Source of the DNA: JBEVOS01 sp044226655
GTDB taxonomy: Bacteria; Pseudomonadota; Alphaproteobacteria; Caulobacterales; Aquidulcibacteraceae
Assembly (NCBI GenBank): GCA_044226655.1
Contig: JBGAGO010000002.1
Coordinates: 434,001 to 498,000, forward strand
Length of the DNA stretch: 64,000 bases
Reading direction: 5' to 3'
In this document: one piece after another, positions 27,995 through 36,051 of the stretch
Layout: each line of letters opens with the position of its first letter
How positions within the stretch are numbered: position 1 is the stretch's first letter
The notes under the pieces: generated by a model
Database searches by the model: none
What the model saw: the letters and a program-made list of their open reading frames with translations, nothing else
Told to the model about the DNA's origin: nothing
Position numbers and translations under genes: made by a program

Positions 27995-28158
27995 AAAAGA
28001 TTCACCATGCCGACGGCGCCCGGATCGCAGGCGATGTGTCTCTTCGGCGCCATAGAGGCGGGCCGGAAACCGTCGATTAAGAGACTCTGACGACTCTGTA
28101 AGCTGCACGGCACGCGATTTGCCTGAAAAAATCCGTCTTTGTGTGGGAACAGATTGTA

Positions 28159-29178
28159 ATGAAGAGCCACGGCCCGGGCGCAGCCCGCTTGCTGGCGATC
28201 GCCGGCGCCGCCTTCCTCTCCTTTGCCGCCACGCCTATGGCGTGGGCGCAGGAGCGCTATTCCGCTTACGTCATGGATGCCCGCACTGGTGAGGTGCTCC
28301 ATTCCGACATGGCGGATGACCAGCGCTACCCCGCCTCCCTGACCAAGATGATGACGCTCTATCTCCTGTTCGACGCGCTCGAACGGGGCGACATCAGCCT
28401 GGAATCCCAGATCACCGCCTCCCGCCACGCCGCCTCGATGGCCCCGTCCCGGCTCGGCCTGCGCCGCGGCAGCCGCATCACGGTCGATCAGGCGATCCGC
28501 GCCATCTGCGTCCAATCCGCCAACGATGTGGCGGTCGCGATCGCCGAGCGCCTCGGCGGCTCGGAAAACCGTTTCGCCCAGCGCATGACCGAGCGCGCCC
28601 GCGCGCTCGGCATGACCAACACCCATTTCGCCAACGCCAGCGGCCTGCCCGATCCGGACCAGCGCTCGACGGCGCATGACATGGCGATCCTGTCGCAAGC
28701 TCTGTGGCGCGACTTCCCGGAATATTACCACTATTTCCAGACCCCCAGCTTCGCCTGGGGCCGCCATTACGGCCGCTCGCACAACCGGCTGATCGGTTCG
28801 CTCGACGGCGTCGACGGCATCAAGACCGGCTACACCCAGGCTTCCGGCTATAATCTCGCCTCCTCCGCCGAACGCGGCGGCCGCCGCGTCATCGTGGTCG
28901 TGATGGGCGGCGAAACGGCAACGGCGCGCGATGCGCAGGTCGCCTATCTGATCGAGGGCGCGTTCGAGCAATTCGCCCGCCGCCAGCAGCTGCAGCCCGG
29001 CCAGGCCACCTTCGTCACGCTGCCCACGACGCGCGTCGACAGCGCGCTCGGCCCGAACGGCACGGTGACGACGACATCGCAAGTGTTCGGCCCGAACGGC
29101 GCGCCCGTGACCACCTCGCAAGGCGATCAATCGACCGACGACGCCGCGCGCGAAGTCGGCTCGACCGGCGCCCAATAA
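28159..29178 (+). CDS. D-alanyl-D-alanine carboxypeptidase (PBP5/DacF family)
   Basis: 339 residues. A signal peptide ends at MAWAQ (about residue 31). The penicillin-binding motifs are SLTK (Ser60-Lys63), SAN in VQSANDVAV and KTG in GIKTGYT. It trims the terminal D-Ala from peptidoglycan stem peptides in the periplasm. The C-terminal about 60 residues are Thr/Gly/Asn-rich with a repeated FGPNG element, and the usual PBP5 beta domain and amphipathic anchor are not evident. The ATG at 28159 is chosen; a GTG six codons upstream is possible. Confidence 0.93.
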   Translation: MKSHGPGAARLLAIAGAAFLSFAATPMAWAQERYSAYVMDARTGEVLHSDMADDQRYPASLTKMMTLYLLFDALERGDISLESQITASRHAASMAPSRLGLRRGSRITVDQAIRAICVQSANDVAVAIAERLGGSENRFAQRMTERARALGMTNTHFANASGLPDPDQRSTAHDMAILSQALWRDFPEYYHYFQTPSFAWGRHYGRSHNRLIGSLDGVDGIKTGYTQASGYNLASSAERGGRRVIVVVMGGETATARDAQVAYLIEGAFEQFARRQQLQPGQATFVTLPTTRVDSALGPNGTVTTTSQVFGPNGAPVTTSQGDQSTDDAAREVGSTGAQ

Positions 29179-29181
29179 GCT

Positions 29182-29598
29182 CTAGCGTTTGTGAAGCAGG
29201 ACCGCGCGCGCTGCATTCAGCCGCGCGGTTTCTTCGTGCGAGCCGCCGCGATCGGGATGGGCGCGCTTGATGCGGGCGCGGAACGCCGCGCGGATCTCCG
29301 CCTCATCCGCCGAAGGCCCGACGCCCAGGATCGCGCGCGCCTCGGCCTCGGTCATGCCGGCGCGGGCGGGCTGCGGCTGCGCTTGCCGCGGACGCTCCGT
29401 CCAATACCAAAGCGCCGCCGCGGCGATGGTGAGCGCGATGGCCAGCTGAATCTGGCCGCGAAGCAGAAGAATCACAGCGCCTCCAGCCGTCAGTATCGCA
29501 GGCGTATGGCGCAGCCATAAGGCCCGCCGCGCGCCCGCGACACGGCCGAGCAGGAGCACCACAAACACTCCGATGATGATGAGCGCCGCCGCCGTCAT
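29182..29598 (-). CDS. membrane-anchored J-domain protein
   Basis: 138 residues. Two hydrophobic segments (about 3-20 and 36-65) precede a C-terminal J domain (about 82-138) with ARAILGVGPSADEAEIRAAFR and the essential HPD in RAHPDRGGS. The order TM then J domain resembles Tim14/Pam18-like alphaproteobacterial proteins, which stimulate DnaK at the membrane. It converges with the carboxypeptidase gene and follows mipZ on the same strand (9-base gap). Confidence 0.88.
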   Translation of the reverse strand: MTAAALIIIGVFVVLLLGRVAGARRALWLRHTPAILTAGGAVILLLRGQIQLAIALTIAAAALWYWTERPRQAQPQPARAGMTEAEARAILGVGPSADEAEIRAAFRARIKRAHPDRGGSHEETARLNAARAVLLHKR

Positions 29599-29607
29599 CC
29601 GCGGGCT

Positions 29608-30501
29608 CTAGAATTTGAGCGGCTCTCCGTCCAGGCCGGGCAATTTCAGCGAGATGAAGAGATCGCGCAATTCCTGGCGGGCGGCGAGATGGCTCATGCG
29701 CAGCTCGTTCTCCGCCGCCAGATCGGCGTCGAGATCGAGCAGGGTCAGGCCTTGTGGAAAAAGCTCGCGGTAGATCACGCGTTCGGATAGGCCCGGCGCC
29801 ATGCGGAAGCCGATGCGGGTCGACAGCGTCTTCAGCGCATCGCCGACGCGCTGCTTGTTCTTGGCTTCGATGCGGCTCGCGGAGGTGCGGTTGCGCATCA
29901 CGATCCAGTCCATCGGCTTGCCAGACGCGCGCGCTTTCTGCTTGCGGCTTTCCCAGACCATTTCGGAATAGATGCTCGGCTTCACCAGCGCCGTTTCGGC
30001 ATCGATCCCGCCCAGGAGATCGAAATCGACGAAACTGTCATTGAGCGGCGTGATCAGCGTATCGGCGTGCGCGTGGGCGAAGCGCGACAGGAAGCTGTCG
30101 CCGCCCGGCGCGTCCAGCACCATGAAATCGCAGGTCTCCGCCAGGCGCAGGATCGCGGCGCGGAAACCGCTCTCCTCCTGCAGCTCGGCTTCGTCACGCG
30201 AACGCGAGGCGCTTTCCTGCAGTTCGAGCACCTGCGGCACGGGCAAGGTGCGGCCCTGCCGGCTCACATAGCGCGCACGGTTTTCGATGTACCGCGTCAG
30301 CGAGCGCTGGCGCACGTCGAGATCGAGCGCGCCCACGCGCCGACCCATGCGCATCAGCGCCACGATCAGATGCATCGCGACGGTCGATTTGCCCGCGCCG
30401 CCCTTCTGATTGCCGATGACGATGATGTGCGCGGCGCGTCCTCCCGGCGCGCTGGCGCGCGGCGCGAATGTCGATGGCGCCGGCGTCAGCTCAAGCGTCA
30501 T
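29608..30501 (-). CDS. mipZ: MipZ, ParA-like FtsZ-positioning ATPase
   Basis: 297 residues. The deviant Walker A GNQKGGAGKST is at 30-40 (signature Lys33). The switch region LDLDVRQRSLTRYIENR near residue 60 and the VLDAPGGDS Walker B near 128 follow. The segments KPSIYSEMVWESRKQKA and DWIVMRNR are typical of MipZ rather than plasmid ParA. MipZ forms a gradient from the ParB-bound origin and blocks FtsZ assembly near the poles. The 113-base upstream gap contains an inverted TTTA...CGCG stretch but no clear promoter. Confidence 0.93.
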   Translation of the reverse strand: MTLELTPAPSTFAPRASAPGGRAAHIIVIGNQKGGAGKSTVAMHLIVALMRMGRRVGALDLDVRQRSLTRYIENRARYVSRQGRTLPVPQVLELQESASRSRDEAELQEESGFRAAILRLAETCDFMVLDAPGGDSFLSRFAHAHADTLITPLNDSFVDFDLLGGIDAETALVKPSIYSEMVWESRKQKARASGKPMDWIVMRNRTSASRIEAKNKQRVGDALKTLSTRIGFRMAPGLSERVIYRELFPQGLTLLDLDADLAAENELRMSHLAARQELRDLFISLKLPGLDGEPLKF

Positions 30502-30614
30502 CGCGCGCTCCTTTCAGAGGCGAATTTTCGCACGGCATTGGACGCGAAGCGCCGACCCATGCCTCATGTTTCGTTTATCGCGGTAAACGCGAGGTTTAGC
30601 GGCTTGTTACGAAA

Positions 30615-31028
30615 TCACCATGCGCCGAGTTCGACGAGCTGGCGCTTGAGCTCGTCGGGCAGCGAATCCTCGCCGCCGAGCGCGGCCAGATCGGCCGGCG
30701 CGTCCTTCGGATCGAGATAGCGCCAGCCCTGGAAAGCGCGGCGCGGCTGCGGCGCGGTGCGCACGATTTCGGAATCGAGCCAAAGCCCGCAGCGTTGGCC
30801 GTGGTCGTCTTTCACATCGGCGATTTTTATGATGCGCTGGCGCACCAGCACGACGCCCTTGATCACCCAATAGAGCGAGCCGCCATCGAGCACCTCATCG
30901 ACCCGTTTGGGCCACATCCGCGTGCCGCACACTGGCGCGCCGCGCGTCTTGATCTGCCGCTTCTGGAAGGAAGCGAGATCAGCGACGCTGTCGGCGCCGA
31001 CGCAGAGCTTGATGATGTGAAGGCTCAT
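30615..31028 (-). CDS. DUF1489 family protein
   Basis: 137 residues beginning MSLHIIKLCVGADSVADL, followed by TRMWPKR, GSLYWVIKG, and a C-terminal segment with LPDELKRQLVELG. This is the alphaproteobacterial DUF1489 family of unknown function. The ATG overlaps the stop of the sterol-desaturase-like gene (ATGA), making it the last gene of a seven-gene overlapping run that starts at 35945. Confidence 0.88.
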   Translation of the reverse strand: MSLHIIKLCVGADSVADLASFQKRQIKTRGAPVCGTRMWPKRVDEVLDGGSLYWVIKGVVLVRQRIIKIADVKDDHGQRCGLWLDSEIVRTAPQPRRAFQGWRYLDPKDAPADLAALGGEDSLPDELKRQLVELGAW

Positions 31029-31957
31029 TCCGCCGCCGCCGGCGCGGCCTGCTGCGCGGCCCATTCTTCCTTGATGGAGCGGCTGGTTTTGCGCGAACCG
31101 TCGGGGCTCCAGCCAGGCGGGCCGAAGATATAGCCGAGGACGTGTGAGATTTTCTTCGCGGACGCGACATCCTTCACGATGCCGATCCATTCATGGAACG
31201 CGATGCGCAGCGGATTGATCGTGGCCAGATTGGAAACGATGCCGTAGCGCGGCTTCTCTTTATCGTCCTCGGGCACGAACGTGCCGAACAGGCGGTCCCA
31301 GATGATCAGCACGCCGGCATAGTTCGCATCGAGATATCGCGCGTTGGTGGCGTGGTGCACGCGGTGATGCGAGGGCGTGTTGAGCACCCATTCGAGCGGC
31401 CCCATCCGCCCGATCGTCTCGGTGTGAATCCAGAATTGATAGACGAGGCTAATGCCCGAGAACATGAACACCATCGCCGGCGGAAAGCCGATGAACATGA
31501 GCGGCAGCCAGAAGATGAAATTGAGCGCCAGCGGCCCGGTCCAGGTTTGGCGCAGCGCCGTCGTCAGATTGTAGTGCTGCGAACTGTGATGGACGACATG
31601 GCTCGCCCAGAAGAAGCGCCGCTCATGCGCGAGGCGGTGGAACCAGTAATAGGCGCAATCTTCCGCGAAGAAGCACGCGACCATCACGGGCCAGGTCCAG
31701 CCCAGATTGAACAGCCGATATTGGTAGACGAAATAGTAGGACGCGCCCGCAAAGGCCACGATCGGCAATTTGCCGGCGATCGAACTGCCGAAGCCCATCG
31801 CGAGGCTCGAGAAGGAATCGACGGCGTTATATTCGCCGCCCTTCTTCGTCACGCGCACATAGATCATCTCGATCAGCACGAGCGCGACGAAGGCCGGCAC
31901 GGCCAGCGTGACGACGTCCGGCGGATCGAACGGGGCGATGGGCGCTTCGCGGATCAT
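31025..31957 (-). CDS. sterol desaturase/fatty acid hydroxylase family protein
   Basis: 310 residues, di-iron membrane oxygenase family. Histidine clusters are YWFHRLAHE, HVVHHSSQHYN and HRVHHATN, with four or more hydrophobic segments between residues 15 and 180. Substrates in this family include sterols, fatty acids and carotenoids and cannot be told here. A TTG four codons upstream is possible, but the ATG at 31957 overlaps the preceding stop by four bases, the pattern of the whole operon. Confidence 0.9.
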   Translation of the reverse strand: MIREAPIAPFDPPDVVTLAVPAFVALVLIEMIYVRVTKKGGEYNAVDSFSSLAMGFGSSIAGKLPIVAFAGASYYFVYQYRLFNLGWTWPVMVACFFAEDCAYYWFHRLAHERRFFWASHVVHHSSQHYNLTTALRQTWTGPLALNFIFWLPLMFIGFPPAMVFMFSGISLVYQFWIHTETIGRMGPLEWVLNTPSHHRVHHATNARYLDANYAGVLIIWDRLFGTFVPEDDKEKPRYGIVSNLATINPLRIAFHEWIGIVKDVASAKKISHVLGYIFGPPGWSPDGSRKTSRSIKEEWAAQQAAPAAAE

Positions 31958-32325
31958 GGCGTCAACCAAGCCGGCGTCTCATCGAAACGCAAGCGTAGCG
32001 CCGGAAAGCCGACATCGGCGAAGCGCAGCCGCACGCCGCCCTTGGCCGCTAGGATGCGCGGGGCCGCCAGCGTGCGCACGGCGAAGCGATCGCCCAGCGG
32101 CGCCGCCGCGATCCAGCGCCCGTCCGCCAACCGCGCCACGCCGCCATAGCCATCCCGGTCGCGCGCCAGATCGACGAGGCGCGCATGCGGCTCCGCCTCC
32201 AAGACCAATGCGCGCAGCGCGGCATCGTCGGCCAAGCGCGCACGTGTGCGAAATCCCAGCGCCCAGGCGACGAACACCATGAAAACCACGGCGGCCGCCG
32301 ACGCCAGCGTGACGATGAGGTTCAT
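31954..32325 (-). CDS. small membrane-anchored protein, unknown
   Basis: 123 residues from the ATG at 32325, whose A is the last base of the upstream TAA. One N-terminal hydrophobic helix (about 3-24, LIVTLASAAAVVFMVFVAWAL) is followed by an Arg/Ala-rich soluble part with short strands (GRWIAAAPL, VRLRFADVG). I do not recognise a family. It lies in an operon of overlapping genes between the DUF3667 and sterol-desaturase-like genes. Confidence 0.7.
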   Translation of the reverse strand: MNLIVTLASAAAVVFMVFVAWALGFRTRARLADDAALRALVLEAEPHARLVDLARDRDGYGGVARLADGRWIAAAPLGDRFAVRTLAAPRILAAKGGVRLRFADVGFPALRLRFDETPAWLTP

Positions 32326-33482
32326 TATCCCGCGAGCCCGAGCGCGAGGATCGCGATGGTGAAGATCACCAAACTCAACAGCGCGAACAGAAGCAGGAAC
32401 ACGAAACGCCACGCCGTCGAAAACCAGCCCAGCGCATAGGCGCCCTTCAGATGAAAAAACATGTGCGCCGGCACGCCGAACAGCAGGATCGGGGGGATCA
32501 GATTCTCCGTCCATTCCGTCCGCGCCAGGAGCGAGATCACGACAAAGACGAGCGACACGAAGGACAGCGAATAGAGCGTGAAGACGGCGTGATCGTAGAG
32601 CGTCACATCCTTCTTCCACAGAAACAGCAGCGCCACGAAGGGCAGCGAAATCGGGATCAGCAGGAAGGAGAATTTGTACGCGCTCTGCTGGATCTTGTAG
32701 GCGGCGAATTCCGGGTTCTCGAGCTTGTGGCGCACGCGTTCGTTGAACGCGGTCCAGCCGGGAATGATCGTGAAATTCGGGATCGCCGCCAGTTCGCGCG
32801 ACGCGTCTTGCCAGGAGCCGATTTGCAGGCGCTCATCGGCGGCGGGATTGATCGGACGTCCCGCGCGGCGCGCCTGCTCGTTCTCCAAGATGACGACTTG
32901 CCGATTGGCGATCGCGACGCCGCTGTGCGCCACGGTTTCGACGCTGCGCTCCGGCGCGTCGGCCGGGCGATCGCCGCGCAGCCTGTCATATTCGGCTTGG
33001 GCGTCGGCCGCGGTCTTGCGCGCATCGGCGAGCTGTTTGGCGAGATCGGCGTCGCTCATCTGCTGGAGCTCGGCGCCCGGCCCCACGCGCACGTTGAGCC
33101 CATCGCCGCCCGTGCTCCAGGCGAACACGAAGAACATCAGGAAGACCGTGAACAGGAACAGCGCCAGCGGCGAGATATAGCGCGCGCGTTTGCCGAACAC
33201 GTAATTGCGCGTCAGCGTGCCGGGCCGGCCGATCAGCATCGGCAAGGTGCGCCAGGCCTTGGCGTCGAAATGGATGATGCCGTGCAGCATCTCCTCGAAC
33301 ATGTGGCCGAGGCTGCGATGGAGATGCGCGGGCTGGCCGCAATTGGCGCAGAACCGGCCGCTCAGCGCCGCGCCGCAATTGGCGCAGACGCCCTCCGCCC
33401 CCAGCGTGGGCGTGCGCCCTTCGATGACGGAAGCGGCGAGCGCGGCGGTCGCGGCGGCGCCCGCAGCGTCGAGCTCGTTCAC
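32325..33482 (-). CDS. DUF3667 zinc-ribbon membrane protein
   Basis: 385 residues. An N-terminal zinc ribbon (CANCGAALSGRFCANCGQ, about 33-50) is followed by FEEMLHGIIHFDAKAWRTLP, a segment before the first TM, and RPGTLTRNYVFGKRARYISPL. Together these define the DUF3667 family. One TM lies near 105-122, and a soluble helical insert (about 125-255) precedes a C-terminal cluster of four TM helices. The function is unknown; homologues are common in Caulobacterales and Xanthomonadales. Its start overlaps the preceding stop by four bases. Confidence 0.87.
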   Translation of the reverse strand: MNELDAAGAAATAALAASVIEGRTPTLGAEGVCANCGAALSGRFCANCGQPAHLHRSLGHMFEEMLHGIIHFDAKAWRTLPMLIGRPGTLTRNYVFGKRARYISPLALFLFTVFLMFFVFAWSTGGDGLNVRVGPGAELQQMSDADLAKQLADARKTAADAQAEYDRLRGDRPADAPERSVETVAHSGVAIANRQVVILENEQARRAGRPINPAADERLQIGSWQDASRELAAIPNFTIIPGWTAFNERVRHKLENPEFAAYKIQQSAYKFSFLLIPISLPFVALLFLWKKDVTLYDHAVFTLYSLSFVSLVFVVISLLARTEWTENLIPPILLFGVPAHMFFHLKGAYALGWFSTAWRFVFLLLFALLSLVIFTIAILALGLAG

Positions 33483-33889
33483 TCTTCGCCCCGGTCCCGC
33501 GCGCGCGCCCCGCGGCGCGGCGGACGCGCCAGGGGCTCATCGGAATGCAGACGCGGCAGATAGCGCATATCGGTGCGCGCCACCGCCGCCGGGCGCCGGC
33601 GCGGGCGCGCGGCGGGCGCGGCCTTCACGGCATCCGCCGTCAGCGCGCCGAAGCCGTCTTCTTCGAGCGCCAGCATGGCCAGGCCCTCGGCCTCTTCCGC
33701 GGAACGCGCCCAAACGAACACGCCCGTCACGCCCGTCTCGGCGTCACGCGGCCAATCGCGGCGCGCGCGCATCGGCCGGCATTCCACGATGACGCGCCAG
33801 AACGGCATGGAGAAGCGCGCCAGGCGCAGCCGGTAGATCAGCGCCCAAAGCCCGCTCGGCCCGCGCGTCGGTCCCCGGCGGAGGCTCAT
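33479..33889 (-). CDS. Arg-rich protein, unknown
   Basis: 136 residues, very Arg-rich (RPRRRPAAVAR, RPPRRGARARDRGEE), with a central FWRVIVECRPMRAR and VFVWARSAEEAEGLAMLALEEDGF that look like a small ferredoxin-fold alpha/beta unit. No family is recognised. The ATG overlaps the crotonase stop by four bases, and its own stop overlaps the DUF3667 start in the same way, which supports a genuine gene. Confidence 0.68.
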   Translation of the reverse strand: MSLRRGPTRGPSGLWALIYRLRLARFSMPFWRVIVECRPMRARRDWPRDAETGVTGVFVWARSAEEAEGLAMLALEEDGFGALTADAVKAAPAARPRRRPAAVARTDMRYLPRLHSDEPLARPPRRGARARDRGEE

Positions 33890-34731
33890 TCGCTCCAGCT
33901 CGGCTTGCGCTTTTCGAGGAACGCCGTGACGCCCTCCTTGCCCTCGCCCGAGGCGCGGCGCTGGGCGATGCGGCGGGCGGTTTCGTGCAGCAATTCGTTG
34001 TCGATCACATGGCCACGGGCGAGCTGCGGGGCGGCCAGGCCGCGGGCGCGCGTCACATCATCCACCAGATGGCGGACCAGGGCCTTGGCGTCCGCCACGG
34101 CGCCAGGCGCGTTCTCCAAGGCGAGGCCCGACAAGCGACTCATCTCCGATTCGAGGCCGGCTTCGTCGGCGACGATTGCGTGAATAAGGCCGAAACGCAA
34201 TGCGGCCACGGCATCGAAGGGAAGCGCGGAGGCGAACAATCCACGGGCGTTTCGCGCCCCCACGGCTTCCACCACGTAAGGGCTGATGGTGGCCGGCGTC
34301 AGCCCCAGGCGCACCTCCGAGAAGCGGAACTGGGCCCGTTCCGTCGCGACAGCCCAATCGGCGGCCGCGACCAGCCCCGCGCCCCCGCCCATGGCCGGGC
34401 CATCGACCAGCGCCACGGTGAATTGCGGCAGATCGTGCAGCGCCTTCAGCATGCGGGCCAGATCGAGCGCGTCGGATTCGTTTTCCTCGCGCGTGCGCGC
34501 GCCCTGACGCTTCATCCAGTCGAGATCGGCGCCGGCGCTGAACGCGCTGCCCGCCCCTTTGAGGAACACGATGCGGACATGCTCGGCGCCTTTCAGCGTC
34601 TCGAACGCATCGGCGAGTTCGGCGATCATCAGTTCGTCGAACGCGTTGCGCTTGGCGGGCCGGTTGAGCAGCACCACGGCCACGCCCTCGGGCGAGACGT
34701 CGAGCACGACGGGTTCAGGCGCAAGGCTCAT
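33886..34731 (-). CDS. enoyl-CoA hydratase/isomerase, methylglutaconyl-CoA hydratase-like
   Basis: 281 residues of the crotonase fold. The oxyanion-hole segments are AFSAGADLDWM and GPAMGGGAGLVAAAD. The acidic residue region EVRLGLTPATISPYVVEAVG resembles 3-methylglutaconyl-CoA hydratase (LiuC/AUH) of leucine degradation more than FadB-type hydratases. No other leucine-pathway gene is nearby, so the pathway is only suggested. The ATG overlaps the TIR protein stop by four bases; the frame's long upstream extension is antisense-free but lies inside the TIR gene. Confidence 0.88.
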   Translation of the reverse strand: MSLAPEPVVLDVSPEGVAVVLLNRPAKRNAFDELMIAELADAFETLKGAEHVRIVFLKGAGSAFSAGADLDWMKRQGARTREENESDALDLARMLKALHDLPQFTVALVDGPAMGGGAGLVAAADWAVATERAQFRFSEVRLGLTPATISPYVVEAVGARNARGLFASALPFDAVAALRFGLIHAIVADEAGLESEMSRLSGLALENAPGAVADAKALVRHLVDDVTRARGLAAPQLARGHVIDNELLHETARRIAQRRASGEGKEGVTAFLEKRKPSWSE

Positions 34732-35945
34732 GTGGCGGCTCCCAGCGCGTGCGACAGCGCGGCCGCCCGCTCGCCTTCCGGCGTGTTGAACAGGTTGAGC
34801 GCTTGCACGCCCGCAAAGAAATACTCGAAATCCTCGGGCGGTTTCGCGTCCTCGATGAAGACGGGCAGCAGCCGCTTCTTGTAGCGGTCCGCGAGATAGA
34901 CCTCGCGCTTCACATGATCGCTCTCGAACGCGGCGGCCGAGCACATCACGCACACGCCCTCAGCGCTGCGAATGGCGCGCACGATCGTGCCCGCCCAGCC
35001 ATCGCCGCCCTGGATGTTCTCCTGATCGAGCCAGAGATGGCGGCCCTCGCGCTGCACCTCGGCCACCACCGGCAGCACCAATTGCGAATTGGCGCGCGCG
35101 TAGGAAATGAACACGGCTTCCGGCTCGGGCGCTTCTTCGGCTTCGCTAGCCGGCGCTTCTGCGCGCGGCGGGGCGGCGGGTTTCGGCGCGGCGCGCGCGC
35201 GCTCAAGTCCCGTCAGCGCGCGGAACAGCAGGACGACGAGCGCCAAGGCGGAGAGCGCGAGCGCGGCGAACACGAGCACGACCGATGCATTGGCCGAGAG
35301 CCCGAAGCGCGCGCCAAAAGCCGCCACGCCATCGAGCGTGTCGCGCATGGTTCCGGGCTCCGGCCCGATCCGGTTGGCGAGCCAGATCGAACCGATGAGC
35401 GCGCTGGCCGCGAGGCCCGGCAAAAGCAAAACGAGCGGGATCAGCCAGCCCCACAGCCCGCCCTGCGCGCGCGCTTTGCGAAGCGGCGCTTGCGGCGCGC
35501 TGCGTTCGCGCGCCGGCGGCGCTTGCGATGCGGCATCATCGGCGGGCGAAGGCGGCGCGGCGCTCGCGGGCGCAGGCGGGCGGCTCTTCTCGACAACCTG
35601 CTTGTGCACCTCGGCCCAGGCCACGAGATCGCGCTGCTGCTCGAAGCTCGCATCGACGAACGGCAGATCGCGCAGGCCCACCGGCGCGAAATTGTGATCG
35701 AGCTTGACGAAAATGAGCTTCTGTTCGGCCCACGCGTCGAGCGCGCGCTTCTCGACCATCAGGCGCTGCGTCGAGAACACGCTGTCCTTCGAATGCAGCA
35801 CGACGACGACGTCTGTGAATTGCAGCGGCCGAAACCCGCGCTCGCCCGTCTCTAACTCAACGAACAGCCCCCGCCGCTCAAGAAATCTCTCCAAGCTCTC
35901 AGCCGCCGCCGCATCCTGCGGGGCGTACGTGATGAAGACGGTCAT
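34728..35945 (-). CDS. TIR-TM-TIR membrane protein
   Basis: 405 residues. An N-terminal TIR-like domain (1-115, opening VFITYAPQD) is followed by a Pro/Ala-rich linker and two TM helices (about 165-192 and 220-243), then a second linker and a C-terminal TIR domain (277-395, opening VFISYARAN, with WLDQENIQGG). In the C-terminal domain Glu348 (HVKREVYLA) sits where TIR NADases keep the catalytic Glu; Glu65 is the counterpart in the N-terminal domain. Even TM number puts both TIRs on one side, presumably the cytoplasm. It is the first gene of an operon of overlapping genes. NAD cleavage, or signalling by TIR-TIR assembly, is inference. Confidence 0.87.
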   Translation of the reverse strand: MTVFITYAPQDAAAAESLERFLERRGLFVELETGERGFRPLQFTDVVVVLHSKDSVFSTQRLMVEKRALDAWAEQKLIFVKLDHNFAPVGLRDLPFVDASFEQQRDLVAWAEVHKQVVEKSRPPAPASAAPPSPADDAASQAPPARERSAPQAPLRKARAQGGLWGWLIPLVLLLPGLAASALIGSIWLANRIGPEPGTMRDTLDGVAAFGARFGLSANASVVLVFAALALSALALVVLLFRALTGLERARAAPKPAAPPRAEAPASEAEEAPEPEAVFISYARANSQLVLPVVAEVQREGRHLWLDQENIQGGDGWAGTIVRAIRSAEGVCVMCSAAAFESDHVKREVYLADRYKKRLLPVFIEDAKPPEDFEYFFAGVQALNLFNTPEGERAAALSHALGAAT

Positions 35946-36002
35946 GGGGGAGGGATAGCGGGGGGTAGGGGCTAGAGAAACCCCCCAGCGCGCGACCGCG
36001 CA

Positions 36003-36030
36003 TTGTCAGGTTGTTGCAGGTCGTTAATAT
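36003..36030 (+). promoter_or_regulatory. sigma-70-type promoter of the ParA-like module
   Basis: TTGTCA at 36003-36008 and TAATAT at 36025-36030, spacer 16 bases. Transcription would start near 36037, giving a leader of about 15 bases that contains GAGGGG (36041-36046) before the ATG at 36052. The remaining gap toward the divergent TIR gene holds a G-run/C-run inverted repeat at about 35960-35987. Confidence 0.6.
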
Positions 36031-36051
36031 TAGCTCGTGGGAGGGGACAAG

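Noticed and set aside
30530..30605. Inverted CGCG/TTTA stretch upstream of mipZ as a ParB parS site
   Set aside because: It does not match the 16-bp parS palindrome (TGTTTCACGTGAAACA); only a short TGTTTC is shared.
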